Positions 8,701 through 17,831 of a stretch of 64,000 nt of DNA are shown here, piece by piece. The stretch's first letter is position 1. Every line of letters begins with the position of its first letter. The position numbers and the translations under genes are program-made. The stretch comes from Akkermansiaceae bacterium (GTDB lineage Bacteria > Verrucomicrobiota > Verrucomicrobiia > Verrucomicrobiales > Akkermansiaceae). The notes under the pieces were generated by a model, which ran no database searches, had not been told where the DNA came from, and saw only the letters and a program-made list of their open reading frames with translations. Where the stretch lies: the NCBI GenBank assembly GCA_025457665.1, contig JALOTY010000012.1:1-64000 (forward strand), read 5' to 3'.

Positions 8701-11023
8701 CGCCCTCAGTCACAGCGTGGTCGATTTGGTCGTTTCCCCGGACACCCAAGCCTTCCATGTTCTGACGAATACGGGTGTATTGGAAACCCATAGGCTCGAT
8801 GACCCCAAGGCGGCGGCAAAGAGCCGAGAATTTCCGGATGAAAGCGGCAAGCGCCTGATCATCTCGCCCGCCGGAGTGGAGCCTTGGCTGGCGATGACCA
8901 CTCATTTGCCCACGCAACGTCAATGGCTGTTGCGCGTGTTCCGAATGGAAGACGATGTCCCCGGAAAGGTTTTCGTCGAGTGGACCAGCAACTCGGAAAT
9001 CTGGACCATGGTGAGCGACCCGGGAGGGCGATGGCTTGCGGCCCTCACTTGGGACGGCACCATCTCGGTTTTCGATCTCGCTTCGGACGATCCAGCCAAC
9101 GAAGGACGCCGCACACTCAATCTTGGTTCATCCGCTTACAACGCCGCGTTTTTGGTGGGAGGAGATCGCCCTGTGCTCGTCACCGGAGACTCCCAGGGAC
9201 AACTGAGCCGCTGGGATGTCATCGATGCCAAGGCCCGCCGCGATGAATTCGTCAACCCCTGCCCGGAAACCGTCACTTCCCTGACCTTGAGTCCCTCCGG
9301 CAAGTGGCTCGCATGCACCACCTTTTCCGGCCGTGCCGTAATCTGGGACACTTCCACCGGCTTCGCCAAAATGCTTCCTATCACCCACGCTGCAAGGATC
9401 TGGAGTTTCGCGTTCGATGAATCGACCAATCCTGTCCGCGTTTACACCTCCTCTCGCGATGGGCACATCAAGGTCACCGACTTGGATCTCGGCATAGTTC
9501 AGAATGAGAATGATGTCATCAACATGGCCCGAATTTTACAATGGCAATCGGGACAGATCATTGACAGGGCTGGCGGGGCTAGTGCCTTGGGTCCACACGA
9601 GCGAGAAGCATTGCTCAACGAAGCCGCTAAAGACGGCGTTTCGGACTTGTACAAGTGGGCAACCACGCCACCATGGGAGAGAGGTCAGAGACCGGGTGAA
9701 CAGCCAAATGCCCCGGCCGAACCGAGTCTTGATTGGGAAGACCGGCGTTTTCCCAGCCCGTGGCGCCATGCCTATGACCGCGATCCGGAAGACCCCTTGG
9801 CAGCGCTGGCACTGGCAGCGTGGATCCAAAACTTCGATCATGCCAAATGGCTAGCGGAGCAGGCGATTCCCCGCTTGGCCGATGATGAAATCACCACCAC
9901 TCGCGCCATCCAATATCTGAACGACGCCGGCCTGTCGTCAGATGCCGTCAAGCTCATCGCCAAATGGACTCCGGAAAAAACAGCTCTCGCCAGCGCGCTT
10001 GAAGCGGCGAGGGCCTGCTCTTTGAGCGATGATCGCGACCAAGCCATAAAATGGCTCAAACCGCACTTCGACTCCTTGTCCAAGGACCGACGCGAACTTG
10101 CCCGTCTTGTCATCGAATGCTTCCGCGCAGGTGCCGATGCGGAGGGCTTGCGAGTCTTCGTCCGTTTTAAGGAAGCCTACCCATCGACCGCAGGAAACAC
10201 CACCGAAGCCTGGGCCACATTAGCTGCCGGCCTTGTCGGGCATGCCCAGGGTGACAAGGCTTCCTTGGAAAGAGTTCGCGAGGCATCGCAGTGGTTTGAA
10301 CAAAATTCCGGCACCTATGGCTGGAAACGCGAGGGCCACTTTGGCTGGGCCATCGCGAGCCAATTCCTCAGGGATCAAGGACAAGAAACCACCCTGGCAC
10401 CCGTGGACATCTATCGATTTGCCCTCGGTGAGAACGATCTTCCCTTCGCTTACGCCGCCTACGAGAAGATCGATCCTTTCTCCAAACTCCTCGATGCTCT
10501 CGCCAAGGCGGAAAACACTCCGGAACTGGATTCCGCCGATCTCTATCTCGGCCGCATCCTGCATCAATGGTTCTCCGGCGATGTCGAAGGCGCACGGGTC
10601 TCATGGAAGATGCTTTTGGAGTTCGATGATCGATTCGACGACCCCGAATTCCGCGCCGGGCTCCAACTCTGGCCCTATGAACTTCAAGCGATCGAGAAGA
10701 TCGTGGCCGGCAAGGACAACTGGATGGAGGAAGTCGAAATCCCCGATGACACGCAGGAATGGGGTGCCGTCGGAATCCCCGATCCGGAGGTTCTGGCTGA
10801 TCTAACAGACGACACTTCCGAATACACCCTCGCCGGCAGGATTCTCCATCTCTCCATGCTCGGCGATCATCTCAATGCCGTGGCCACCGCCCGCTTGCTC
10901 CTCATGAGAAATCCCGCCTGGGCGGAAACGGCCCACCTTGAATCCGAGGGCTGGGATCCGGAAGAAATCGCGCTTTTCCTCTCCGCCATCGACCAAGCCC
11001 AATCGACCCCCTCCTCTCCCTAA
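5762..11023 (+). CDS. nSTAND1-type P-loop NTPase with TM helix, WD40-like repeats and alpha-solenoid C-terminus
   Basis: HPWPGLGSYDEQGSEFFSGRHAE (nSTAND1 entry motif), Walker A GESGLGKTSLLRAGVFP, Walker B-like VLVFDQFEEIFTRG; TM-like VLAVIAVVGVLSGILIAA; WD40-like blades such as VTSLTLSPSGKWLACTTFSGRAVIWDTSTG; start overlaps upstream stop (ATGA). Confidence 0.85.
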   Translation: MSAPPSLPPGSASRLDAQHPWPGLGSYDEQGSEFFSGRHAEALDLAQMIRLWGAVVLSGESGLGKTSLLRAGVFPRLWELNFFPVYIRLLHAPDAPPYGMQVIDRVLEECRNRPDMDPPVLPEPGESLWQWLHRADVEFWNSRNQLMTPVLVFDQFEEIFTRGAESRRRSETDAFFTELADIAENRRPDEIPRGCTEAQNYRVVLSLRKEYLSELEICLGPRMPSALQNRFHLAPLTLEAALEVVRRPAEPGNLLERGAEMAIVAAVSGLRINRQIGGTLSAPEIEGNSRIEPALLCLLCSELNSERLRLGQDRISTSLVEARGGDIIEGFYERALADFPVEVQRMVESLVTPNGQRLSRAEEEVLAMPGISAEVIRELTENDRKRLLRRDRGLGGIPTLELVHDCLAPIVARHREERHRQDLGRERRIKQLKTLTRVLAVIAVVGVLSGILIAAKIQADAKARIERSLKEHLNLSSMVLDNIAAEKNSSMDPKGAAYAARALESNPQFLPAIERARALILRSSPSPDLIYSSPNLIYGPSMIGDNLILIDSTGELQIIDSTGTQIRTRKLDGRIEMGNASRGGQAIAWLSTTELDQRSKGEDPSTDGEANSDEENSAQASAGDSSDSMNAERSPDAVKKKDLEANQRRATQEEEEPKFRLHRLDLQTGQLTASAIIDSRVSSICVSSDGSKVLLVTLEGILKVWNGKSNESARTVFNTKEIRPKLLQASAKGGWLAIGHSEEGHPVLITVAAEEAATHTTLAYAEPIVDFLESSCGTRIMARDEEGEVMVFNTRGLLLRKVNAKGSVRIMGIDSLGLTYITVNDDNLAEFWNVLDGEPCRPARVLSQASRPVNILDQGRYLIAAESDGSIYRYQSGWNPGSADSREIARFGAESNDLFLLPSSPVGKVLAIATDDHRIHFLDPETGDPRREAVKLGGEPIPLIPLPGNDRLLAGGGSSVWLVPVSPDQEPQEFKLQPDSALSHSVVDLVVSPDTQAFHVLTNTGVLETHRLDDPKAAAKSREFPDESGKRLIISPAGVEPWLAMTTHLPTQRQWLLRVFRMEDDVPGKVFVEWTSNSEIWTMVSDPGGRWLAALTWDGTISVFDLASDDPANEGRRTLNLGSSAYNAAFLVGGDRPVLVTGDSQGQLSRWDVIDAKARRDEFVNPCPETVTSLTLSPSGKWLACTTFSGRAVIWDTSTGFAKMLPITHAARIWSFAFDESTNPVRVYTSSRDGHIKVTDLDLGIVQNENDVINMARILQWQSGQIIDRAGGASALGPHEREALLNEAAKDGVSDLYKWATTPPWERGQRPGEQPNAPAEPSLDWEDRRFPSPWRHAYDRDPEDPLAALALAAWIQNFDHAKWLAEQAIPRLADDEITTTRAIQYLNDAGLSSDAVKLIAKWTPEKTALASALEAARACSLSDDRDQAIKWLKPHFDSLSKDRRELARLVIECFRAGADAEGLRVFVRFKEAYPSTAGNTTEAWATLAAGLVGHAQGDKASLERVREASQWFEQNSGTYGWKREGHFGWAIASQFLRDQGQETTLAPVDIYRFALGENDLPFAYAAYEKIDPFSKLLDALAKAENTPELDSADLYLGRILHQWFSGDVEGARVSWKMLLEFDDRFDDPEFRAGLQLWPYELQAIEKIVAGKDNWMEEVEIPDDTQEWGAVGIPDPEVLADLTDDTSEYTLAGRILHLSMLGDHLNAVATARLLLMRNPAWAETAHLESEGWDPEEIALFLSAIDQAQSTPSSP

Positions 11024-11031
11024 TCACCGCC

Positions 11032-11514
11032 ATGAAAACCATCGCATTACCCCTCCTCGCCGCCCTTTTCATCGGCTCCGGCACCGCCTTGGCCGAAGGC
11101 GAAGATCCCGTGGTCAAGGCCGCCCTCGATCAACTCGGCTACAAATACGATATCAAGGAAAACGGTGACTTTCACCTGACCTTCACCGTCGAGGACGACC
11201 GCACCCAACTGATGGTCATCCGCTCCCTGACGCAGGATTACCAAGGATACAAGGTCCGACAGGTTTACTCCATGGCCTACAAGGCACCGGAAAAAACCGG
11301 GAAGATCCCCACCCCTATCCTCAAATCCCTGCTGATGGAGAACAGCACCTCGAAGATGGGTGCCTGGGAAATCGATACCGAAGGCACCGCCGCCTACTAC
11401 ACCGTGCGCCTTGCCGCCGATGCCAAGCCCGAGGCGATCGATGCCGCGATCAATGCCGTCATCAATTCCGCCGACGCCATGGAAAAGAAACTCACCGGCA
11501 AGGACGATTGGTGA
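11032..11514 (+). CDS. Small secreted protein, YbjN/T3SS-chaperone-fold-like
   Basis: Signal peptide MKTIALPLLAALFIGSGTALA; DPVVKAALDQLGYKYDIKENGDFHLTFTVEDDRTQLMVIRS pattern resembles YbjN-like proteins. Confidence 0.55.
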   Translation: MKTIALPLLAALFIGSGTALAEGEDPVVKAALDQLGYKYDIKENGDFHLTFTVEDDRTQLMVIRSLTQDYQGYKVRQVYSMAYKAPEKTGKIPTPILKSLLMENSTSKMGAWEIDTEGTAAYYTVRLAADAKPEAIDAAINAVINSADAMEKKLTGKDDW

Positions 11515-11553
11515 GGTAGGGAAACCCAATGGCCTTGATGGCGGGAAACGAAA

Positions 11554-11584
11554 AAGCCGGCGTTCCGTTGGGGAAAGCCGGCTT
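11554..11584 (-). terminator. Rho-independent terminator for the minus-strand prepilin gene
   Basis: AAGCCGGC...GCCGGCTT hairpin; on the minus strand it is followed by TTTTT. Confidence 0.65.
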
Positions 11585-11607
11585 GAGAGGAATGAGAAGA
11601 GTGCCTC

Positions 11608-12171
11608 TCAGAAACTCTTGATGTCGTCTGAGGTATTGAGCTCCTTGTCACCGCCCGGGGAATACACCGCCACGTTTTGTCCGCGCAGGGTGAAGCTCTT
11701 GCTGCCCATTTGGAAAGTCAGCGCGTCGTTGTATTCGGTGTTCATTACGACGGTGAACGGATTGCCGAAGGGATCATACATGCCTTCCACCGTAGCAGAG
11801 GAGCCTGAGCCGTAGATGAGGCCACCCTTTTTCGCACGACCTTCCTTGGCGGAGAGGAAAGTGACCTGACGGGTGTTGTCCTCCTTTTCCTCCGCGAGAA
11901 GGATTCTCAACAGCTTGACACCCTCGCCGGAATCCGTGCGGAGCTGCCCGCCGGAGACATCGGGCAGGCGATTGTATTCGCTGTAGAAGGCATCCACGGC
12001 AGAGCGGATGGCATTGGCGGCGGTTTCGCCTTCCAGTCTCTTGGCCTTTTTCATGGCGGCGTTCACACCAGCGAAGCTCATCGCAGCCAAGGCGACGATG
12101 ATGGTGATGGCTACCAGCAGTTCGATGAGCGTGAAACCACGCCTGTGGGATTTCCGGGTTGTCGAGGTCAT
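11608..12171 (-). CDS. Type II secretion/prepilin-type N-terminal cleavage/methylation protein (pseudopilin)
   Basis: MTSTTRKSHRRGFTLIELLVAITIIVALAAMSFAGVNAAMKKA: class III prepilin signal. Confidence 0.85.
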   Translation of the reverse strand: MTSTTRKSHRRGFTLIELLVAITIIVALAAMSFAGVNAAMKKAKRLEGETAANAIRSAVDAFYSEYNRLPDVSGGQLRTDSGEGVKLLRILLAEEKEDNTRQVTFLSAKEGRAKKGGLIYGSGSSATVEGMYDPFGNPFTVVMNTEYNDALTFQMGSKSFTLRGQNVAVYSPGGDKELNTSDDIKSF

Positions 12172-12340
12172 GGTGATGATCGGGGAGTTTTTTGAGGTAT
12201 CGCCATCCGCACCCAGGGTCGCTGGAAACGCACGGCTCGGCGGGGAATCTAGGCCGGATCGGACCCGACCGCAAGCCCTCAACCCGCCGGAAAATAAAAT
12301 CCACGAAAAAGCGGAGCCAATCCGCTTTCCCCGGCATCCG

Positions 12341-14374
12341 ATGACCCACCGCACCTTTGCCGCCTTGGCCAGCCTGGCCTTCCCTTTCGCCCTCCACGCC
12401 GCCGAGCCTGCATCCCAGACCCCGGGGATCGATTCCCCCGATGTCGCCAGCGCGATCGCCCGGATGTATCCCACGCTCGTCCGCATCCATGTGGTCATGG
12501 AGGAAGGGGCCGATGGCCGGATGAAGAAAATGCAGGGCTCCGGCTCCGGTGCGATCATTTCGGCAGATGGCTATGTTCTCACCAATCACCACGTGGCCGG
12601 GCGCGGCACCCGTTTCCGCTGCACTCTCGCCAATCGCGAGGAGGTGGATGCCACCCTCGTCGGCACCGATGCCCTGAGCGACCTTGCCGTGATCAAGCTC
12701 GACCTGACGAGCCGCCGCAACCCCGACGAAGCCTTGGCCGTCGCCACATTCGGAGATTCCGACAAACTCCAGGTTGGCGATGTGGTCCTCGCCATGGGCT
12801 CGCCGGGTGGGCTCTCGCAGTCGATCACCCGCGGCATCGTCGCCAACACCGCCATGATCGTCCCCCCGCAGCAGATCGGCCTCACCCTTGATGGCGAAAA
12901 AGTCGGCGAACTCGTTCGCTGGATCGGACACGACGCGGTCATTTTCGGCGGAAACTCCGGTGGCCCGCTGGTGAATACCGCCGGCGAGATCGTCGGGGTC
13001 AATGAAGTCGGCATCGCCTCACTCGGCGGAGCCATCCCCTCGAACCTCGCCCGCAAGGTCGCCAAGGAATTGATCGAACACGGCAGCGTCAAACGCAGTT
13101 GGATCGGCCTCGACACCCAGCCCATCCTGCGTCGCGACCGCGAAGGACGCGGAGCCCTGGTCTCCACCGTGTGGAAAGGCGGACCCGCCGATCAGGCGGG
13201 CATCCGACCCGGGGATTTCATCACCGCCTACCAGGACCAGACCGTGCCCGATTGCCATGCGCCGGAGGACCTGCCGGTCTTCAATGCCATGGTGCTCGGA
13301 ACGCCGCCCGGAAGCGCCGTGACACTCAAAGGCATGCGGGATGGCAAGGAAATGGAATGGAAACTCACCACCGAACTTCGCGAACCCCGCATGGCTCCGG
13401 AACGCGAATCCCGCGAGTGGGGATTGACGCTTCGCGATTTCACCAAGGTCTCCGCCCTGGAAAGCGGTCGCACCGATACCCGGGGTGTCCTCGTCGATAG
13501 CGTCAATATCGCCGGTCCATCCGGACAAGCCAAACCACCCCTCGGCAAGGAAGACGTGATCCACCGGATCAATGGCACCGAGATCGCCAACCTCGCGGAC
13601 TTCGAGGCCTTCACGACACGATTCGTGGCGGATCTCGAAAAACCCGCTCCCGTCCTTGTCGAATTCGAACGCCGCAGCGAGTCCCTCGCCACCGTCATCG
13701 AAATCGGCCCGAAACCGGATCCCCATCGCCCGGAAACCGCCGACAAACCCTGGCTGGGTGCCACCGCCCAGGTCATCACCGACGACCTTGCCCGAGCTTT
13801 CGACATCAAGGGCAAGCGCGGCATGCGGGTCACATCGGTCATCGAGGACTCCCCGGCCGGCCGTGCCGGATTGAAGACCGGCGACCTCCTTCTCAAGCTC
13901 GATGGCCGGGTCATCAATGCCCGCCGCCCCGAAGACAGCGGCGTCCTGCCCGAGCTGATCCGGGCCTACCCGGCCGATGCCAAAATCAGCTTCGACCTGA
14001 TCCGTGACTCCAAACCCATGACTCTCGAAGTCGCTTTGGAAGCCCGTCCGGACGATGACTCCAACGCTCCGGCGTTTCAGGACAATCGCTTCGAATTCAC
14101 CGCCAACAACCTTTCCGATGATGCCCGCCGCGAGCTGGAGATCGAAGCCGGTCGCGGTGTGCTCGTGGAAAAAGTCGAAGCCAACGGCTGGGCCGCCTTG
14201 GGCGGGCTGATGGCGGGCGATGTCATCCTCAGCCTCAATGGCGAGGACGTCGGCGATCTCGACAAACTTCGCAGCAGCCTTGAGGGTTTCCGCGAAACGA
14301 AGCCCGAAAGCATCGTTCTTTTCATCCGCCGCGGTGTCCGCACCCTGTATCTCGAAATCGAACCGGAATGGTGA
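12341..14374 (+). CDS. HtrA/DegP-like trypsin-fold serine protease with multiple PDZ domains
   Basis: GSGAIISADGYVLTNHHVAG (His), SDLAVIKLD (Asp), FGGNSGGPLVN (Ser); repeated PDZ segments (ADQAGIRPGDFI, AGRAGLKTGDLLLKLDG, AALGGLMAGDVILSLNG). Confidence 0.88.
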   Translation: MTHRTFAALASLAFPFALHAAEPASQTPGIDSPDVASAIARMYPTLVRIHVVMEEGADGRMKKMQGSGSGAIISADGYVLTNHHVAGRGTRFRCTLANREEVDATLVGTDALSDLAVIKLDLTSRRNPDEALAVATFGDSDKLQVGDVVLAMGSPGGLSQSITRGIVANTAMIVPPQQIGLTLDGEKVGELVRWIGHDAVIFGGNSGGPLVNTAGEIVGVNEVGIASLGGAIPSNLARKVAKELIEHGSVKRSWIGLDTQPILRRDREGRGALVSTVWKGGPADQAGIRPGDFITAYQDQTVPDCHAPEDLPVFNAMVLGTPPGSAVTLKGMRDGKEMEWKLTTELREPRMAPERESREWGLTLRDFTKVSALESGRTDTRGVLVDSVNIAGPSGQAKPPLGKEDVIHRINGTEIANLADFEAFTTRFVADLEKPAPVLVEFERRSESLATVIEIGPKPDPHRPETADKPWLGATAQVITDDLARAFDIKGKRGMRVTSVIEDSPAGRAGLKTGDLLLKLDGRVINARRPEDSGVLPELIRAYPADAKISFDLIRDSKPMTLEVALEARPDDDSNAPAFQDNRFEFTANNLSDDARRELEIEAGRGVLVEKVEANGWAALGGLMAGDVILSLNGEDVGDLDKLRSSLEGFRETKPESIVLFIRRGVRTLYLEIEPEW

Positions 14375-14407
14375 AACGCCATCCGCCCCTTCTGTTAGAC
14401 CATCGTT

Positions 14408-15265
14408 ATGAAAGCATCCGTCATCCTCGCTGCCCTTCTTGCTGCCAGCACCGCCCATGCCGCCCCTGCGGAACTCCGTGAAGCCGCCATGAAAATCCAT
14501 GAAGCCCATCGCGATGCGGTGGTATGGATTTCCGTGATCGCCAAGACCTCCATGTCCGTGGATGGCGACGCTCCCGAGCAGATCAAGGCCCAACTCGCCG
14601 GACAGGAACGCGAGACGACCAATGAGACCACCGCCACCTTCATCAGCAAGGACGGACTTCTCGTCGCCGCCTTGCCCCAGTTGGACCAGTCTTCCGTCGT
14701 CGACGGTCGCACGATCCAAACGCCCATGGGTCCGGTGAAAATCAAATCCGAGTCCCAGATCCAGGAGATCCAGGTGATCATGCCGGATGGCACCGAGGTC
14801 CCCGCCGATCTCGTCCTCAAGGACCCCGACCTCGGCCTCGCCTTCATCCGCGTCCGCATGGACAGCGAGGAAGCCGACGGGCTCGAAATTCATGCCATCG
14901 ATCTCACCCAATCGGCCGAAGGCACGATGCTCGACGACTGCATCGGACTCGGTCGGCTCGATGAGAATTTCAATCGCGACCCCAGCGTCATCACCTCCGA
15001 GATCACCGGCATCACCAAGCGCCCGCGGACTTTCTATCGCGTCATGACCGATTCGGTCGGCTGCCCGATTTTCCTCTCCAATGGCAAGCTTCTCGGCATC
15101 ACCGTGGTTCGCAAGCCCTCGGGCGACATTCAGGGAAACAACGTCCAGCTTTCCCCCGCCGTTCTTCCCGCGGCCGACATCGCCAAGGTCGCCGAACAGG
15201 CCAAAACCGCCCAACCTGAAAAGCCCGCAGCCGAAGAGTCGGCTGAGGGTGAAGCAGGCGAGTGA
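14408..15265 (+). CDS. Secreted trypsin-fold-like protein lacking catalytic residues (pseudoprotease)
   Basis: Signal peptide; TATFISKDGLLVAALPQLD and DLGLAFIRV and VGCPIFLSNGKLLGITVV align by eye with HtrA motifs, but His and Ser are missing. Confidence 0.6.
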   Translation: MKASVILAALLAASTAHAAPAELREAAMKIHEAHRDAVVWISVIAKTSMSVDGDAPEQIKAQLAGQERETTNETTATFISKDGLLVAALPQLDQSSVVDGRTIQTPMGPVKIKSESQIQEIQVIMPDGTEVPADLVLKDPDLGLAFIRVRMDSEEADGLEIHAIDLTQSAEGTMLDDCIGLGRLDENFNRDPSVITSEITGITKRPRTFYRVMTDSVGCPIFLSNGKLLGITVVRKPSGDIQGNNVQLSPAVLPAADIAKVAEQAKTAQPEKPAAEESAEGEAGE

Positions 15266-15283
15266 TCCGCCTTCGGAACACCT

Positions 15284-16816
15284 TCAATCATCATCCCCGA
15301 AAAAGGCCCGGATCCGGCTCGCCAGCGTTCGCTGTGGGGTCGGCCGGGCTGCTTGTTCGGACTGCCACGCCGCCCCGCTTTTCTCCAGATTCTCGCGCTG
15401 CTCGCGGATCCTTTCTTCCAAGAGCCCGGCAAGCTTTTCCGCCAGCGCAGGGTGGGCCATCATCACGGGTGTCAGCGAGTTTTTATCGATCTCCAGCAGC
15501 ATGGAGTCCTGCTCGGATCTCACCGTCGCCGATCTCGGCTCGCCGGTAAGCAAGGACATTTCGCCGAAACACTGCCCTTTGCCCAGTCTCGCCAGCACCA
15601 CCCGCTGTCCTCCGGGATTGCGACCGTGCACCGCCACCTGACCGTCCAGAATCAGGAACATCGATTGCCCCGCCTCCCCCTTTCGGACGATCTGCTCCCC
15701 CGGGCCGTAGAGGGAAATCCGACCCTCGCCCACCAGCGCGGCAGATGCCGCTTCATCGAGACAGCCGAGAACCGGCGATTGCCGCAGGATTTCCAACGCA
15801 CTTCCCCGGGCGTTTTGAACCCGATCCGGGACATTCGTCGTGCGGCGTTCGATCGAGCGCACCGGGAAGGGAATCCTCAACCCCCGGCGCTGCAACTCAT
15901 ACCACAATCGGCTGCGGATATCGTCGCAGCAGGCATTGTAGAGCCGCGCCTGCCTCATCCACACCCGCAGTTCATAGATCACGGCGGAGTCCGCGAAATC
16001 CGCAAGAAAGACATTGGGCGCGGGGCTTTCAATGACACCTTGCGCCTCTCTAGCCGCCGCCAGGATGGCTTCTTTGGCGATGTTCGGAGGCACGTCGTAA
16101 TCCAGTCCGAAACGGAGCCGGATGGCATGTTCCTCGCCCGGGTGGTTGAGATTGACGATACGCCCCTTGAGCAAATCGCTGTTAGGCAGCTCGAAGGAAA
16201 CGAGATCGTTGTCGATGAGCCGTGTGGAACGCCAATTGATTTCCCGAACCTCCGCCCGCTTGCCCTCGCTGCCGAGCAGCAGCCAGTCGCCCACCTTGTA
16301 GGCCTTGGACATGTGAATGCTGAACCCGGCAATCACATTGGACAGCAGGTCCTGCATGGCCAGACCGATGATCAAGGCCGCGACTCCGGACGTGGCGAGC
16401 AGTCCGGTGACTTTTTGCTGATAGCCCCAGGTCAGGACTCCTCCCAACACCCCGAAAAGCACCAACCCGCCGAGGACCTGACGGAGGATCGTGGGGATGG
16501 GAATCCCCGATTTCCTGACAAGCCCGGAGCTGAAAAGCAGGTGATCCAAAGCCACCCACAGCAGCATTGCCCCGGCGACAATCGCCACGGCCCCGGCATG
16601 GCCCACCCAGATCTGTGCGGGAAACCAGATTTTCCCACCCAGCCAGGTGCCGATCCCAAGTGCCGCGAAGGCGGCCCAAAATCCCGGATTCCTCGACCTC
16701 CAGCCCAGCACCCAGCGCGCCAGAAACCAGATCGCCAGCGCCGCCACGAATCCGCTGCCCACCGCCGCCGATATCCTTGCCGTCAGATCGTCCATCCCTC
16801 CCATTGGAACCTTCAC
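15284..16816 (-). CDS. MscS-type mechanosensitive channel with C-terminal cyclic-nucleotide-binding domain
   Basis: TM segments, TSGVAALIIGLAMQDLLSNVIAGFSIHMSKAYKVGDWL (MscS), then GEGRISLYGPGEQIVRKGEAGQSMFLILDGQVAV...GECFGEMSLLTGEPRSATVR-like cNMP domain. Confidence 0.88.
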   Translation of the reverse strand: MKVPMGGMDDLTARISAAVGSGFVAALAIWFLARWVLGWRSRNPGFWAAFAALGIGTWLGGKIWFPAQIWVGHAGAVAIVAGAMLLWVALDHLLFSSGLVRKSGIPIPTILRQVLGGLVLFGVLGGVLTWGYQQKVTGLLATSGVAALIIGLAMQDLLSNVIAGFSIHMSKAYKVGDWLLLGSEGKRAEVREINWRSTRLIDNDLVSFELPNSDLLKGRIVNLNHPGEEHAIRLRFGLDYDVPPNIAKEAILAAAREAQGVIESPAPNVFLADFADSAVIYELRVWMRQARLYNACCDDIRSRLWYELQRRGLRIPFPVRSIERRTTNVPDRVQNARGSALEILRQSPVLGCLDEAASAALVGEGRISLYGPGEQIVRKGEAGQSMFLILDGQVAVHGRNPGGQRVVLARLGKGQCFGEMSLLTGEPRSATVRSEQDSMLLEIDKNSLTPVMMAHPALAEKLAGLLEERIREQRENLEKSGAAWQSEQAARPTPQRTLASRIRAFFGDDD

Positions 16817-16887
16817 CGACGCCTTGTCGAGCCAGCATCCCGGCAGGTCCTCCCAATCCGCAGCGCCGGTGATCGCCCGCTTTCCCC

Positions 16888-17631
16888 TCAGAAAAGAAAC
16901 TCACCCTGCGGCCGGACTTCCGCTTCCACCGTCGGCTCGCTCGCGTCGCCATCGGCGTGAACCGCAGGTTTTGCGGGCTCGGCCATCTCCATGCCCTGCC
17001 TGAGTCCCGCCGCGGCGAAACGAATGAAGCGCGACAAGGTGAGTTCCATCGACGGATTTCCCGAAGCGCCCCGGCTGAGCCGATGCAGCAAATCCGCGTG
17101 GGCCATCGTGTGAATCATCCCGCCCGCCATGAAATGGGTCCGCCAGAGCAGTTCCTCCTCCTCCAAGTGGGGCAGCGCCTTGGCCAAAGCCTTGCGGAAG
17201 CGCTGCAAAACCAGATCCAACTGGGCCTCGACCGCCGCCGGCATCCGTCCCGCCTGATCGCCCATCATCCGCCCCAGAAGCTTGAAGGTCAGCTTTTCGC
17301 TCAGCTCACTGCGCCGCAGTTGGGTCAAAAATGGCCGCACAAAGGCCTCCAAAATCTCTTCCAAAGCCACCGCCCGCCCCCCGGACTTCCGCTCCAGGCC
17401 CTCCAAACGCGCCAAGCGCTCCTCGTTCACAGGCGTGATGTGGCGCTCGATGACCTTTTCCACCAAAGCTTCCCGACTGCCAAAATGGTAATTCACCGCC
17501 GCCACGTTCGCCCCGGCTTTTTCCGTCACGTCCCGCACCGTCACCCGGTCAAATCCCTCCTCCGAAAACAAGGTCTCCGCCGCCTCCAAGAGCTTCTGGC
17601 GAGTCACCGCCCCCACTTCCACCTTCGTCAT
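16888..17631 (-). CDS. TetR/AcrR family transcriptional regulator
   Basis: TRQKLLEAAETLFSEEGFDRVTVRDVTEKAGANVAAVNYHFGSREALVEKVI HTH; likely start MTKVEVGAVTRQ rather than the upstream ATG at 17736. Confidence 0.85.
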   Translation of the reverse strand: MTKVEVGAVTRQKLLEAAETLFSEEGFDRVTVRDVTEKAGANVAAVNYHFGSREALVEKVIERHITPVNEERLARLEGLERKSGGRAVALEEILEAFVRPFLTQLRRSELSEKLTFKLLGRMMGDQAGRMPAAVEAQLDLVLQRFRKALAKALPHLEEEELLWRTHFMAGGMIHTMAHADLLHRLSRGASGNPSMELTLSRFIRFAAAGLRQGMEMAEPAKPAVHADGDASEPTVEAEVRPQGEFLF

Positions 17632-17831
17632 CGCCGACTTCACCGCCCCGGGATGGCGACTCACCCCGTTCTTGTCAAACGCCCAGTCAAACAAAGCCAT
17701 GAAACAGAGCTTTGCCGCTGAATCCAGGTCGACCAAGGGAGGGATCCGGCGTGTTTTTATAGTGCCGTAATTTTCATCGTATAATACTCATAATTAAATT
17801 GTTTACGTATTTGTTTTTGATCAAAATTGAA

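Noticed and set aside
13019-15214. 731-aa minus-strand ORF antisense to HtrA and its paralog
   Set aside because: Spans two real genes on the other strand; composition typical of antisense ORFs.
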